Source: an uncultured Collinsella sp. (GTDB taxonomy: Bacteria > Actinomycetota > Coriobacteriia > Coriobacteriales > Coriobacteriaceae). From it: a DNA stretch of 64,000 nt. The DNA lies in contig CAJLTA010000005.1 in the NCBI GenBank assembly GCA_905209455.1, positions 40,497 through 104,496 of the forward strand. Direction: 5' to 3'. The number at the start of each line of letters is the position of its first letter. The stretch's first letter is position 1. The notes below the pieces were generated by a model. That model made no database searches and was not told the DNA's origin. It saw nothing but the letters and a program-made list of their open reading frames with translations. Shown in pieces: positions 8,205 through 14,498 of this stretch. The translations under genes and the position numbers were made by a program.

Positions 8205-8750
8205 ATGGCTATCGCCAACGTGAGCAGGAGGGCCGTTCTGGCCGCCATGGCCTCGCTGTCCCTTGCGGGATGCGGCTGTTCCAAGAAGGCGAATAAATCG
8301 GACGGTTCGACGAAGGATAGGGATTCGGATAAGAGCGAGGACGAGGCGTTCTCCTTTGGCGGGATAGGCGATACGGGCTCCTCCGATGCCTCCAAGGGTC
8401 TTTCAGTCGATGGCGTCTACAAGAAGGTAGCCACGGACTCGAGCGGCAAGGAGTACCGGTTCCTACTCGTCGGCATGACATTCGAGAACGACCTCGACCA
8501 TGACAGCCAGGCGCCCGTGTCATATGTCTCGTGCTATCAGAACGGCGTGAAGCTCTCCCGGTGCACGAAATACAGCGATTCCAACGCGATGAAGACACTC
8601 GAGCCCGGCTATTCGATTTCGGTCTGCAAGGGGTTCCTGCTGGATGACGAGGGGCAGCCCGTGAAGGTGAAGATCAAATCATCGAACTCGTCGGATTACG
8701 TCTACGAGAACACCTACCCGATCTCCCACCTGGACTATACGGCCCTCTAG
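8205..8750 (+). CDS. Lipoprotein with DUF5067-like domain
   Basis: This 181-residue protein has a twin-Arg-containing leader (NVSRRAVLAAMA) and a lipobox LAGC, so lipidation at Cys 23 is expected. A Ser/Lys/Asp-rich linker follows, then a domain with FLLVGMTFENDLDH, SCYQNGVKLSRC and LEPGYSISVCKGFLL. This layout fits the DUF5067 beta-sandwich domain of Gram-positive lipoproteins, of unknown function. It is 28 bases behind the membrane protein gene and may be the last cistron of the Tad transcript. Four cysteines in the mature domain might pair. Confidence 0.65.
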   Translation: MAIANVSRRAVLAAMASLSLAGCGCSKKANKSDGSTKDRDSDKSEDEAFSFGGIGDTGSSDASKGLSVDGVYKKVATDSSGKEYRFLLVGMTFENDLDHDSQAPVSYVSCYQNGVKLSRCTKYSDSNAMKTLEPGYSISVCKGFLLDDEGQPVKVKIKSSNSSDYVYENTYPISHLDYTAL

Positions 8751-8998
8751 GAGTCCTCTCCCGGGCGCACGATGAAGTACTCATTTTCATCCCTGACGAT
8801 GAAGCGGTGGACGGGCCTGCCCTTCCACTCGATCTCGACGCTCCAGATACGGGCGAGACTGCCCGCCTTGCGCCCGGGGCAGGGGACGGATGCGCCCGTG
8901 GAGCGGACCTGGAACCTACGGCCGCCTGAAAGCTCGATCCACCTGAATTTCGGCTCCCTACCGGGCCTCTCCACGACGCTGACCGTAACGGGAGTCAT
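8747..8998 (-). CDS. Small hypothetical protein, DUF6504-like
   Basis: This 83-residue protein lies on the minus strand, its last four bases overlapping the lipoprotein gene end. GGAG lies six bases ahead of the ATG. The pattern FRWIELSGGRRFQV, then ARIWSVEIEWKGRP, then ENEYFIV resembles the aligned positions of the plus-strand gene at 9,369-9,653 and, more loosely, actinobacterial DUF6504 proteins (W..GR.Y.V, then WRV, then W.L). A small all-beta domain is likely. Function unknown; the family link is inference. Confidence 0.5.
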   Translation of the reverse strand: MTPVTVSVVERPGREPKFRWIELSGGRRFQVRSTGASVPCPGRKAGSLARIWSVEIEWKGRPVHRFIVRDENEYFIVRPGEDS

Positions 8999-9244
8999 TT
9001 TCGCTCCAAAAGAATCTCATGACCATATGAAACTGGAGAGCTGCCCTCCGGGCACGGCTGCGCAATCATGGCTATTCCGGCCTAAATTCTGGCAGGTGAC
9101 CATATATGCTCGCGGCATCATGTCTAGTCAGCGGCGGGACCGGTATGCTCTGTGATCTATCCTTTGCCATAACCCTTCGGCCCATTCTCACAGGGGATTC
9201 CCGTAAGGTAAGAATCCCACTATTGAAGCTCTCACGCAGGGTTG

Positions 9245-9264
9245 TTTGGTGCCATCAGGTGACA
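9245..9264 (+). promoter_or_regulatory. Repeated 20-bp motif, copy B
   Basis: It reads TTTGGTGCCA-TCA-GGTGACA. It lies about 30 bp upstream of the -35 box of the 9,369 gene promoter and behind a small hairpin, the same hairpin-then-motif layout seen for copies A and C. This suggests a regulatory site, with the binding protein unknown. Confidence 0.5.
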
Positions 9265-9296
9265 TCTCAACTCGCATCGCAAAGGCTTCTTATTGA

Positions 9297-9327
9297 TTGA
9301 CATCAACACTATGAGATGTGGGATAAT
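9297..9327 (+). promoter_or_regulatory. Putative sigma-70 promoter for the 9,369 gene
   Basis: TTGACA (9,297-9,302) and GATAAT (9,322-9,327) are separated by 19 bp, slightly long. The GTG start of the next gene is 42 bp further on, behind GGGGAG. Confidence 0.45.
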
Positions 9328-9368
9328 AGAACACGCGTTCGTTAGTAACTAGGCATAGGGGAGTCGGC

Positions 9369-9653
9369 GTGGGAGAGAAGTCAATCAGGCTCGTGACGGC
9401 CCTGGTCGAGTGCAAGCCGGATGGGGAGTACGTACCGTGGGGCATCAAATGGTACGATGGCAGGATCTTCCCCTTCGCGGAGGTCGGCTGGCATGAGACG
9501 AGATCGTGGGTGCTGGGGGAGGGACGCGTGTGCGAGAGCTGGCGCGTGAAGATGGGGGATGGAACCCTGCGCGATATCTGCCACCACGGCAGCAGCTGGT
9601 ACGTGGTCCATGACATGGATGACGACAGGCCGGATGACGGATGGTCTCCGTAA
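9369..9653 (+). CDS. Small hypothetical protein related to the 8,747-8,998 product
   Basis: This 94-residue protein starts at GTG with a GGGGAG ribosome site six bases upstream. It contains WGIKWYDGRIFPFAEV, then RVCESWRVKMGDGTL, then SSWYVV, which lines up with the tiny protein on the opposite strand at 8,747-8,998 (W-I, G-R-F, S/W-V and Y-F/V positions). Both look like small beta-sheet domains of the same family, loosely like DUF6504. It has an acidic C-terminus (DMDDDRPDDGW). No function is known; two members beside each other in a mobile region suggest a linked role or gene duplication. Confidence 0.5.
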   Translation: MGEKSIRLVTALVECKPDGEYVPWGIKWYDGRIFPFAEVGWHETRSWVLGEGRVCESWRVKMGDGTLRDICHHGSSWYVVHDMDDDRPDDGWSP

Positions 9654-9672
9654 CCGAGCTATCTTATCGGCA

Positions 9673-9720
9673 ATAGTCGAACTGCGACATAACGTAACTA
9701 CGCAACAACGCAACTTTTCA
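9673..9720. repeat. 16-bp repeat array 1 (three units)
   Basis: Three head-to-tail 16-bp units begin at 9,673, 9,689 and 9,705. The middle unit is ATAACGTAACTACGCA; the first is a CGAAC variant (ATAGTCGAACTGCGAC). The same unit forms arrays at 10,477 and 13,038. The array lies between the end of the 9,369 gene and the toxin-antitoxin promoter. Confidence 0.7.
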
Positions 9721-9815
9721 ATATTGAAGAGGAGAGGCACCACACCTCCCCCTTGTTATTTTCAATGCAAGTGAAAACGTATTGATTAAAGGTGCAGGCT
9801 TTTGTAATGCACATG

Positions 9816-9846
9816 TTGGAACTATCCCAGAAACGACTGGTAAAAT
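9816..9846 (+). promoter_or_regulatory. Putative toxin-antitoxin promoter
   Basis: TTGGAA (9,816-9,821) and TAAAAT (9,841-9,846) are 19 bp apart. Immediately downstream an imperfect palindrome (GCGTA-N11-TACGC, 9,848-9,868) could be the operator at which the antitoxin represses its own operon. The antitoxin ATG at 9,883 has AGGGG in front. Confidence 0.4.
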
Positions 9847-9882
9847 AGCGTATCGCATCGTTTTACGCAGAGGGGAACAACT

Positions 9883-10110
9883 ATGGCCATGAAAGCCATT
9901 GCCATCAGGTTCGAGGAGGAAGAGAAGGACTGGATCCAGTCCTATGCGAGCGTCCTCGGCATTTCCTTTTCCGAATTCGTGAGGAGCGCCGCCCTCGAGA
10001 AAGTCGAGGAGGCGGCCGACATCGAGGCATACAACGAGGCGCTGATGGAGGATGATAACACCCACTACTCGATGATAGATGTCATGTCTATGGCAATGGA
10101 GGCCGAGTGA
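9883..10110 (+). CDS. RelB-type antitoxin (DUF6290-like, ribbon-helix-helix)
   Basis: This 75-residue protein begins with the ribbon-helix-helix pattern MKAIAIRFEEEEKDWIQSYA followed by LGISFSEFVRSAALEKVE, typical of RelB/DinJ-like and DUF6290 antitoxins. The acidic C-terminal half would wrap the toxin. RHH antitoxins bind operator DNA as dimers and neutralise the partner. The stop overlaps the toxin start (GTGA), giving coupled translation. It is a classical two-gene type II module in an accessory region. Confidence 0.85.
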   Translation: MAMKAIAIRFEEEEKDWIQSYASVLGISFSEFVRSAALEKVEEAADIEAYNEALMEDDNTHYSMIDVMSMAMEAE

Positions 10111-10385
10111 GCTTCAGTGTCGAATGGTCCAAAACGGCGGCCAAACAACTTCTCAAAATCCCGAAAAAACAGCGGCTCATCATCCTGTCCTGGGTCCAAG
10201 ACTATCTAGACGAGTTTGAACACTACTGCCTCTGGCCTTGCGCAAAAAATCTTCAGGGCACAAGCGGCTGGCGCTCGCGTGTTGGCGTCTACCGCATTCT
10301 GGGAAGGTTCGAGGGTAAGAGAGCCATCATCGAGGTCGTGAGAGTCGGCCACCAGGGCGTTTACAAAAACATGCCGCGGATATAG
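10107..10385 (+). CDS. RelE/ParE-family toxin
   Basis: This 92-residue basic protein has the RelE-superfamily layout: VEWSKTAAKQLLKIPKK at the start, a central GTSGWRSRVGVYRILGRF beta region and a final strand IIEVVRVGHQGVYKN. RelE members cleave ribosome-bound mRNA, ParE members poison gyrase; the sequence alone does not settle which. It has conserved Arg residues in the R-VGVYRI region and a C-terminal Tyr. The start is GTG overlapping the antitoxin stop. It appears intact. Confidence 0.85.
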   Translation: MSFSVEWSKTAAKQLLKIPKKQRLIILSWVQDYLDEFEHYCLWPCAKNLQGTSGWRSRVGVYRILGRFEGKRAIIEVVRVGHQGVYKNMPRI

Positions 10386-10713
10386 TCTTCTCAGAGTCAA
10401 GCCGACCGTTCGCAGCGGCATCCGCCGCCGGTTACCGCAGGAAACGCTTTTTGTCGAACCCCGCTGAATACTGACAACAATCGAACTGCGTAATAGCGTA
10501 ACTACGGCATAGTGTAACAATGTAATAGTATGATTGTGTAATGCCGTAACTTCTTAAAATGCAAGTATGCATTAACGTAATTTCCCATTTATCGACTACA
10601 TGCCCTGGGTGGCCTCTGTCGTTACAGCCCACAATGTATGAACGATGGATGAAACCGCATGAGAACCCGAGCATACGGTGGTTTTTACGGTGGTTATTTC
10701 TACCTAATGAGGG
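10386..10713. other. Intergenic region with 16-bp array 2, no convincing gene
   Basis: About 330 bp behind the toxin gene. It contains the five-unit array (10,477-10,556) and a TATGAACGATGGATGAA stretch (10,636-10,652) that recurs at 12,454, upstream of the second short-RNA candidate. The rest is featureless; the open frame crossing it lacks a ribosome site. Confidence 0.5.
10477..10556. repeat. 16-bp repeat array 2 (five units)
   Basis: Units start at 10,477, 10,493, 10,509, 10,525 and 10,541 with exact 16-bp phasing. The second unit is ATAGCGTAACTACGGC; the first is the CGAAC variant (ACAATCGAACTGCGTA), as in the other arrays. Later units are degenerate. The array lies downstream of the toxin gene. 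Confidence 0.65.
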
Positions 10714-10725
10714 TAAGATGGCAGT

Positions 10726-10823
10726 AGAAGACGACGCATCCCGTGTAAGTATCGAGAGCGCGGGCGGCCTAGTTTTCAGTTTTGGTTAAATGCCCGGGAT
10801 CCGACCCCCGGGCATTCTTATTT
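10726..10823 (+). ncRNA. Candidate short RNA 1, convergent to the 49-residue peptide gene
   Basis: A GAGGGTAAGATG motif (10,709-10,720), shared with the locus at 12,525, offers a -10-like TAAGAT; about 95 bp later a strong terminator ends any plus-strand transcript exactly at the stop of the opposing peptide gene. A 23-codon open frame (10,718-10,789) lies here too and could be a leader peptide instead. The RNA reading follows from convergence with a toxin-like peptide gene, as in Fst/par type I systems; transcription is not shown. Confidence 0.3.
10789..10823. terminator. Bidirectional terminator between short RNA 1 and peptide 1
   Basis: A perfect 10-bp stem (AATGCCCGGG, 10,789-10,798, with its complement at 10,807-10,816) has an 8-base loop. 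CTTATTT follows on the plus strand and TTTAACC on the minus strand, so it can serve both converging transcripts. Confidence 0.75.
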
Positions 10824-10967
10824 GCGCTTGCTGCGCAAATGCCGTCCACCGTCCGCACCGCGCGTACGCCTACGGACCTTAAACCGAACCTCATACGAGT
10901 TCAAAAACGCGAGTATGAACGTGCCGACCGTTGCGAGAGCGGCCAGCGCGTTAAGGAATTTCAGCAT
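10818..10967 (-). CDS. Small hydrophobic-basic peptide 1 (type I toxin-like)
   Basis: This 49-residue peptide has an ATG with GGAGG seven bases upstream. It begins MLKFLNALAALATVGTFILA, one membrane-spanning helix, and ends in a strongly basic tail rich in Arg and Lys (RFKVRRRTRG, then RHLRSKRK). Hydrophobic helix plus charged tail, a one-gene unit and a convergent short transcript meeting at a shared terminator are features of type I toxins such as Fst. The IS256 element begins 64 bp upstream of its ATG and may have removed or altered its promoter. Membrane location and toxicity are inferred; a plain small membrane protein is the alternative. Confidence 0.55.
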   Translation of the reverse strand: MLKFLNALAALATVGTFILAFLNSYEVRFKVRRRTRGADGGRHLRSKRK

Positions 10968-11031
10968 ATGGTGACCTCCGATCAGATCGTCGGCCGCCCG
11001 CGCACGGAATTCGCCATCGGTACCGTCAAGA

Positions 11032-12367
11032 TTCTTTCGCAAATTGATTTAGCCGTCTCCGGCCCCGTCCTCTTCTAGCCCTCCGCCTTTCCCCTCAGCT
11101 CGTCCATCTCCTCCAGCTTCGACATGTCCAAGTACCTCCTCTTGCCCCACTCGTGCTCCACTATGTACTTCAGCCTCGCCGTCACCAACATCAGAGCCGA
11201 ATTGCCGTCTGGGAAGGTCCCGACGACCCTCGTCCTCCTCCTGATCTCGCGGTTGATGCGCTCGATCCCGTTGTTCGTCCTGATCCGGCGCCAGTGCTCC
11301 GGTGGGAATTCCGTGTAGGCAAGCGTCTCGGCGAACCCGTCGCGCACCGTCCTCGCGGCCGCCCCGAGCCTCATCGATTCCAGCTCCTCCGCCACCTCCT
11401 CGGCTTTTCTGGCGCATGCCTCGCGCGATTCCTGCGCGTGGATCGCCTTCAGCATGCGCGCCGCGGCCTTCCGCCTGGTCACGGGAACCCTTCCCAGCAC
11501 GTTGCGGTAGAAATGCACCGTGCAGCGCTGGTAGCGGGCCCCGGGGAACACCTCCTCGAGCGCACCGAGCATCCCCGCGCACTTGTCGCCGGTGACGAGC
11601 CGTACGCCGGAGAGCCCGCGTCCCTTGAGCCAGGAGAAGAATTCGCGCCAGGACTCCGCGGACTCGGTGTACCCCTCGGAGCAGCCGATGACCTCCCGGT
11701 CGCCGGCGGAGTTGACGCCGATGGCGACCAGCACGGCCACGTTCTCGTAGGACCCTCCCCAGCTGCGCTTGAGGTAGATACCGTCGACGAAGACGTAGGG
11801 GTAGCCGCCCTCGAGCGGCCTCTGCCGCCATGTCTCGATGGACGCGAAGGCCCTCTCGTTGAGGTTGGAGACGGTGCCGGAGGACACCGGCGCTCCCCAC
11901 AGGAGCTCGGAGACGTCCTCGATCCTCCTGGTGGAGACGCCCGCCAGGTACATCTCGACGATGGCCTCCTCGACCGAGGTCTCGCGCCTGCGGTAGCGCT
12001 CGATGACGGCCGTCTGGAAGGTCGCCCCGCGGAGCTTCGGCACGCTGAGCTCGACTTCCCCGGCGCCCGTGACGAGCCTCCTCGTGTAGTGGCCGCTGCG
12101 GTAGGCCTCCCGGCCCGCCGTCCTCTCGTAGCGCTCGGCCCCGACGAGCTCGGACGCCTCCTCGTCGAGCAGTGCGTTGAGCGTCTCCTCGACGGTCTTC
12201 CTCACCAGATTCTTTATGTCGTTGCGCAGCGACTCCTCGTCGACTGATACGATGTTCGCAGACACGGCCCGTGCCCCCTTCGTCGGTGATTTGTTGTTTA
12301 GTCGCTAGAAATCATATGACGGGGCGCGGGCCGTGTTCCGCTATGCGGTTGTCAATTTGCGAAAGAA
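11032..12367. mobile_element. IS256-family insertion sequence, complete
   Basis: The 1,336-bp element is bounded by perfect 16-bp inverted repeats TTCTTTCGCAAATTGA (11,032-11,047) and its complement (12,352-12,367). It carries one full-length transposase gene on the minus strand. The flanking 8 bp (CGTCAAGA left, ATTATGCG right) do not match, so no target duplication is visible. It sits between the two hydrophobic-peptide loci. Confidence 0.9.
11075..12265 (-). CDS. IS256-family transposase (DDE)
   Basis: This 396-residue mutator-type transposase fills almost the whole IS. It has an N-terminal region LVGAERYERTAGREAYRSG, a catalytic core with YVFVDGIYLK (first Asp), LVTGDKCAGML (second Asp) and TNNGIERINREIRRRTRVVG (catalytic Glu), and the family Cys/His segment YQRCTVHFYRN. 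Length matches IS256 relatives (about 390-420 residues) and the frame is unbroken, so the copy is probably active. It cuts and joins IS ends with a DDE metal-dependent mechanism. The terminal inverted repeats are 27 and 86 bp beyond the gene ends. Confidence 0.95.
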   Translation of the reverse strand: MSANIVSVDEESLRNDIKNLVRKTVEETLNALLDEEASELVGAERYERTAGREAYRSGHYTRRLVTGAGEVELSVPKLRGATFQTAVIERYRRRETSVEEAIVEMYLAGVSTRRIEDVSELLWGAPVSSGTVSNLNERAFASIETWRQRPLEGGYPYVFVDGIYLKRSWGGSYENVAVLVAIGVNSAGDREVIGCSEGYTESAESWREFFSWLKGRGLSGVRLVTGDKCAGMLGALEEVFPGARYQRCTVHFYRNVLGRVPVTRRKAAARMLKAIHAQESREACARKAEEVAEELESMRLGAAARTVRDGFAETLAYTEFPPEHWRRIRTNNGIERINREIRRRTRVVGTFPDGNSALMLVTARLKYIVEHEWGKRRYLDMSKLEEMDELRGKAEG

Positions 12368-12540
12368 ATTATGCGTCACCTCGCCATCTCCCCAATTCTA
12401 GCTGAACCAGCGACTGTAGAACTTAATCGCCAGATAGCCACAGTCTCAAACCGTATGAACGATGAATGAACTTTAATAGCAAACGCGATTTGATTTTTGG
12501 AATGTAGACGAATTCCTCGTCAGGAGGGTAAAATGATGCC

Positions 12541-12627
12541 GACGGCAGCCCAAGTTGTAGCGAGCTGGGCAGAGCCGTTGCGTTAGAAAGTTAGGTCATC
12601 GTCTTAACGACGGTGGCCTTTCTTTTT
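12541..12627 (+). ncRNA. Candidate short RNA 2, convergent to the 41-residue peptide gene
   Basis: GAGGGTAAAATG (12,525-12,536), nearly the same as at 10,709, supplies a -10-like TAAAAT; an intrinsic terminator at 12,593-12,627 would give an RNA of about 90 bases whose 3' part is antisense to the last codons of the opposing peptide gene. A 17-codon open frame with an AGGAGG site (12,533-12,586) also lies here, so a leader peptide is the alternative. The shared TATGAACGATG motif lies about 70 bp upstream in both loci. Confidence 0.35.
12593..12627 (+). terminator. Terminator of short RNA 2
   Basis: An 11-bp stem (AGGTCATCGTC, 12,593-12,603, with GACGGTGGCCT, 12,609-12,619, two G-U pairs) with a 5-base loop is followed by TTCTTTTT. 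It lies inside the 3' end of the opposing peptide gene. Confidence 0.65.
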
Positions 12628-12729
12628 GGGCTTCGAACCCTGCTTGAGTGCCTTGGAAAGGCCGACAAGGGCCGTGAGGAGCGAGACCATAGCGGTCAGG
12701 AGCTTCACGGACTCGGTGAAATCGGTCAT
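12604..12729 (-). CDS. Small hydrophobic-basic peptide 2 (type I toxin-like)
   Basis: This 41-residue peptide begins MTDFTESVKLLTAMVSLLTA, continues as one hydrophobic helix and ends in a basic tail containing SKPKKKGHRR. The start is the second ATG, eight bases after GGGAGG; an ATG two codons earlier is too close. The ribosome site lies in an imperfect stem (CCCTCCAT with ATGGGAGG, 3-base loop) that could hide it, as in type I toxin mRNAs. A TAGAAT -10-like box lies at 12,793-12,798. A convergent short RNA candidate overlaps its 3' end. Toxic function is inferred from this layout only; no similarity to a named toxin is claimed. Confidence 0.55.
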   Translation of the reverse strand: MTDFTESVKLLTAMVSLLTALVGLSKALKQGSKPKKKGHRR

Positions 12730-13037
12730 GGCCATCACCTCCCATCGAATGGAGGGCTCTGCCCGGCACGAGGGCTGCCGACAGCAAGGACGATTCTAGC
12801 AGAGCGGCTTACCCATCCAGATCAGCTCGCACTCGTCGCAACGCAGCCTTACCGTTGATGACGAGCTGCCAGCACGTTAAGGGTTTTATCCACTTACGCC
12901 CATATGCCAATTCTGGCCTAGCAGAGCCAATCGATTTGACCCTTTCTTCCGGGGGCTGTCATGAGATCAGAATCTCACTGACGAGGCTAGCGAGAGAGAT
13001 CGTTTAGCGCCAGCGGGTGAAGCATCAATCCACAGCA

Positions 13038-13133
13038 ACAGCCGAACCGCCTGATAACGTAACTTCTCAATAACGTATCTACGGCATAACGTAACTACGT
13101 GATAACGCAACTGTGCAATAACGTAACTACGTG
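13038..13133. repeat. 16-bp repeat array 3 (six units)
   Basis: Six exact-length 16-bp units start at 13,038, 13,054, 13,070, 13,086, 13,102 and 13,118. Units 4 and 6 are identical (ATAACGTAACTACGTG); unit 1 is the CGAAC variant (ACAGCCGAACCGCCTG), as at the start of arrays 1 and 2. There are no unique spacers, so it is not a CRISPR. It is the best-preserved of the three arrays. Confidence 0.8.
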
Positions 13134-13154
13134 ATTTTCGACAACATTTTTTTC

Positions 13155-13182
13155 TAACAAAAACCCCTGCTCAGGTCAGGGG
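13155..13182 (-). terminator. Terminator of the conjugation operon's last gene
   Basis: On the minus strand a 6-bp stem (CCCCTG with CAGGGG, 7-base loop) is followed by TTTTTGTT. It lies 20 bases after the stop of the gene at 13,203. Confidence 0.6.
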
Positions 13183-13202
13183 CTTTCCAACTAGCGACCA
13201 GT

Positions 13203-13976
13203 TTAATGCCGCGTTGAACGCTCTCTCATCTCAAGTGATTTCGTAAGGCTTTTCGTGCCGACGGTGCCGTGCCCCAAAAGGCCGTCGAACCCAGATCTCA
13301 GCGCCGCTACATCTGCCGCCGAAGCCCCGTCACGCAGGATCCTCGAGTCGAGCAGCGACCTCATGAAGCGTTCCGGAGTCCTTTCCGAGATGATCGCCTC
13401 GACCTCCTTGGAGATTCGGTTCGGATCGCGGTCAACGGGAACCGTCGGCATCTCCTTGGATGAGACGGGATGCGCCCCGTTGTTCCTGAGCCAATACCTG
13501 AACTCGATATCGACATCCTCGGGAACCTTGACCCTGATCACGTTAGTCTTGTTAGTTTCCTCATCGATCACGAGGGCGCCGTAAAGCGAGTTACGCTCGG
13601 CGTTCTCGACCAGCCCCTCCAGCTCGAGGATGCCCATGAGGATGGGAAGTTCCATCAGGCTCTCGTGACCGGCACCATAACTCCCGATTCCCTTGGCATC
13701 ATCATAATAGCCGGGAAATTCTACAAGGTAACCGTTACGCGACAGTTCCGGCCATCCAAGCGCAAGGGCCGCCTCCACCTCATGTGAGACATGGGCCACA
13801 GGGACGATGCCACCATATGAGAAAGGCTGGACGAAGACGCCCTCGCGGTCTTTCGGGTCCCTCGTGAGTTTGAAGCAGACATCATGGGGCCGACTTGGAC
13901 GGTCACTGAACTTGGGCGCGTACTGTACGCTAAATAAGGCGACGTAAGGCTCCCCAAGGTCATCCACAAGATGCAT
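13203..13976 (-). CDS. Hypothetical conjugative-element protein
   Basis: This 257-residue soluble protein has its start at the ATG preceded by TAGGAGGAACTGAT; the longer open frame runs into the upstream gene and was rejected. It shows no membrane helix and no motif I recognise. The middle (GNGYLVEFPGYYDDA-like region, residues about 85-130) is aromatic-rich, and the C-terminal third is charged and helical. It directly follows the 13,978 gene and is the last gene of the conjugation operon, in front of a terminator. Function unknown. Confidence 0.6.
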   Translation of the reverse strand: MHLVDDLGEPYVALFSVQYAPKFSDRPSRPHDVCFKLTRDPKDREGVFVQPFSYGGIVPVAHVSHEVEAALALGWPELSRNGYLVEFPGYYDDAKGIGSYGAGHESLMELPILMGILELEGLVENAERNSLYGALVIDEETNKTNVIRVKVPEDVDIEFRYWLRNNGAHPVSSKEMPTVPVDRDPNRISKEVEAIISERTPERFMRSLLDSRILRDGASAADVAALRSGFDGLLGHGTVGTKSLTKSLEMRERSTRH

Positions 13977-13977
13977 A

Positions 13978-14415
13978 TCAGTTCCTCCTAATAGCCGTTC
14001 GCTTTGGCATATCCTTTGTATTTCCCTCGATACCGCGATCGGTCTTCTGGGCGCGTTCCGCATCGAAGGTCCTGACGAGCGCGGGCACATACTCTTCCGC
14101 TAGCGATGCGGCCTGCAGTTTAAACATACGGGAGATAACCCCGGCATCCTGCTTCGCCTGCTTGCCGGCGAGCGCGATGGCGGCCTCGCAGATCTCATTG
14201 GTCGTCGGCTCCCTTCCACCGAACTCCGCGAGCTCATTTTTCACGGTATCCAGCGAGCCGCCATCATTTCTGGCGTAGGCGGCGATATAGGCCTTTTTAA
14301 GCGCCTCGACCAGCCTTACGTCGGCCGCAATCCCGGTCTCTGTGCCACCGCCATCTCGATAGTAGGCCGTCGTGGCCCCCTCAATCGATTCGGCGAGACT
14401 TTTCCCTACGTTCAT
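13978..14415 (-). CDS. Hypothetical conjugative-element protein
   Basis: This 145-residue, mostly helical, charged soluble protein starts at the ATG after GGAGACGGG. It contains ESIEGATTAYYRDGGGTETG and a run resembling a helical bundle (LAEEYVPALVRTFDAERAQK). No known family is recognised. It sits one base ahead of the 13,203 gene and 83 bases behind the helicase-methylase gene, so it is probably co-transcribed as accessory cargo of DNA processing. Confidence 0.55.
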   Translation of the reverse strand: MNVGKSLAESIEGATTAYYRDGGGTETGIAADVRLVEALKKAYIAAYARNDGGSLDTVKNELAEFGGREPTTNEICEAAIALAGKQAKQDAGVISRMFKLQAASLAEEYVPALVRTFDAERAQKTDRGIEGNTKDMPKRTAIRRN

Positions 14416-14498
14416 CCCGTCTCCGTTCTCATTCAACCTCAATGGGCTCCATTGCATCCAAACGGCTGTCGCCTTTGGAGGCCGACTGTGACTGTCGT

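Larger units (their letters stand above)
8999..9368. other. 370-bp intergenic region with hairpin, motif copy B and a promoter
   Basis: This gap between two divergent small genes contains no convincing ORF. It holds a 7-bp hairpin (GGGATTC at 9,194-9,200 with GAATCCC at 9,212-9,218), copy B of the repeated motif and a sigma-70-like promoter for the gene at 9,369. The left part (9,000-9,180) shows nothing I can assign. Confidence 0.5.
12730..13202. other. Intergenic region with peptide-2 promoter, a hairpin and array 3
   Basis: About 470 bp without a convincing ORF. From left: the leader and probable promoter of peptide 2 (to about 12,820), a small palindrome (TGAGAT-4-ATCTCA, 12,962-12,977), the six-unit 16-bp array (13,038-13,133) and the terminator of the gene at 13,203. 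The segment 12,830-12,960 shows nothing I can name. Confidence 0.5.

Noticed and set aside
11049..12247. Long open frames on both strands across the IS (e.g. 11,153-12,247 plus)
   Set aside because: They are shadows of the IS256 transposase, Arg/Pro-rich and without ribosome sites.
11024..12375. Target-site duplication around the IS
   Set aside because: The flanking 8-9 bp do not match in any small offset I tried by eye.
9673..13133. Possible CRISPR arrays
   Set aside because: The 16-bp units are directly abutting with no unique spacers and no cas genes are present.
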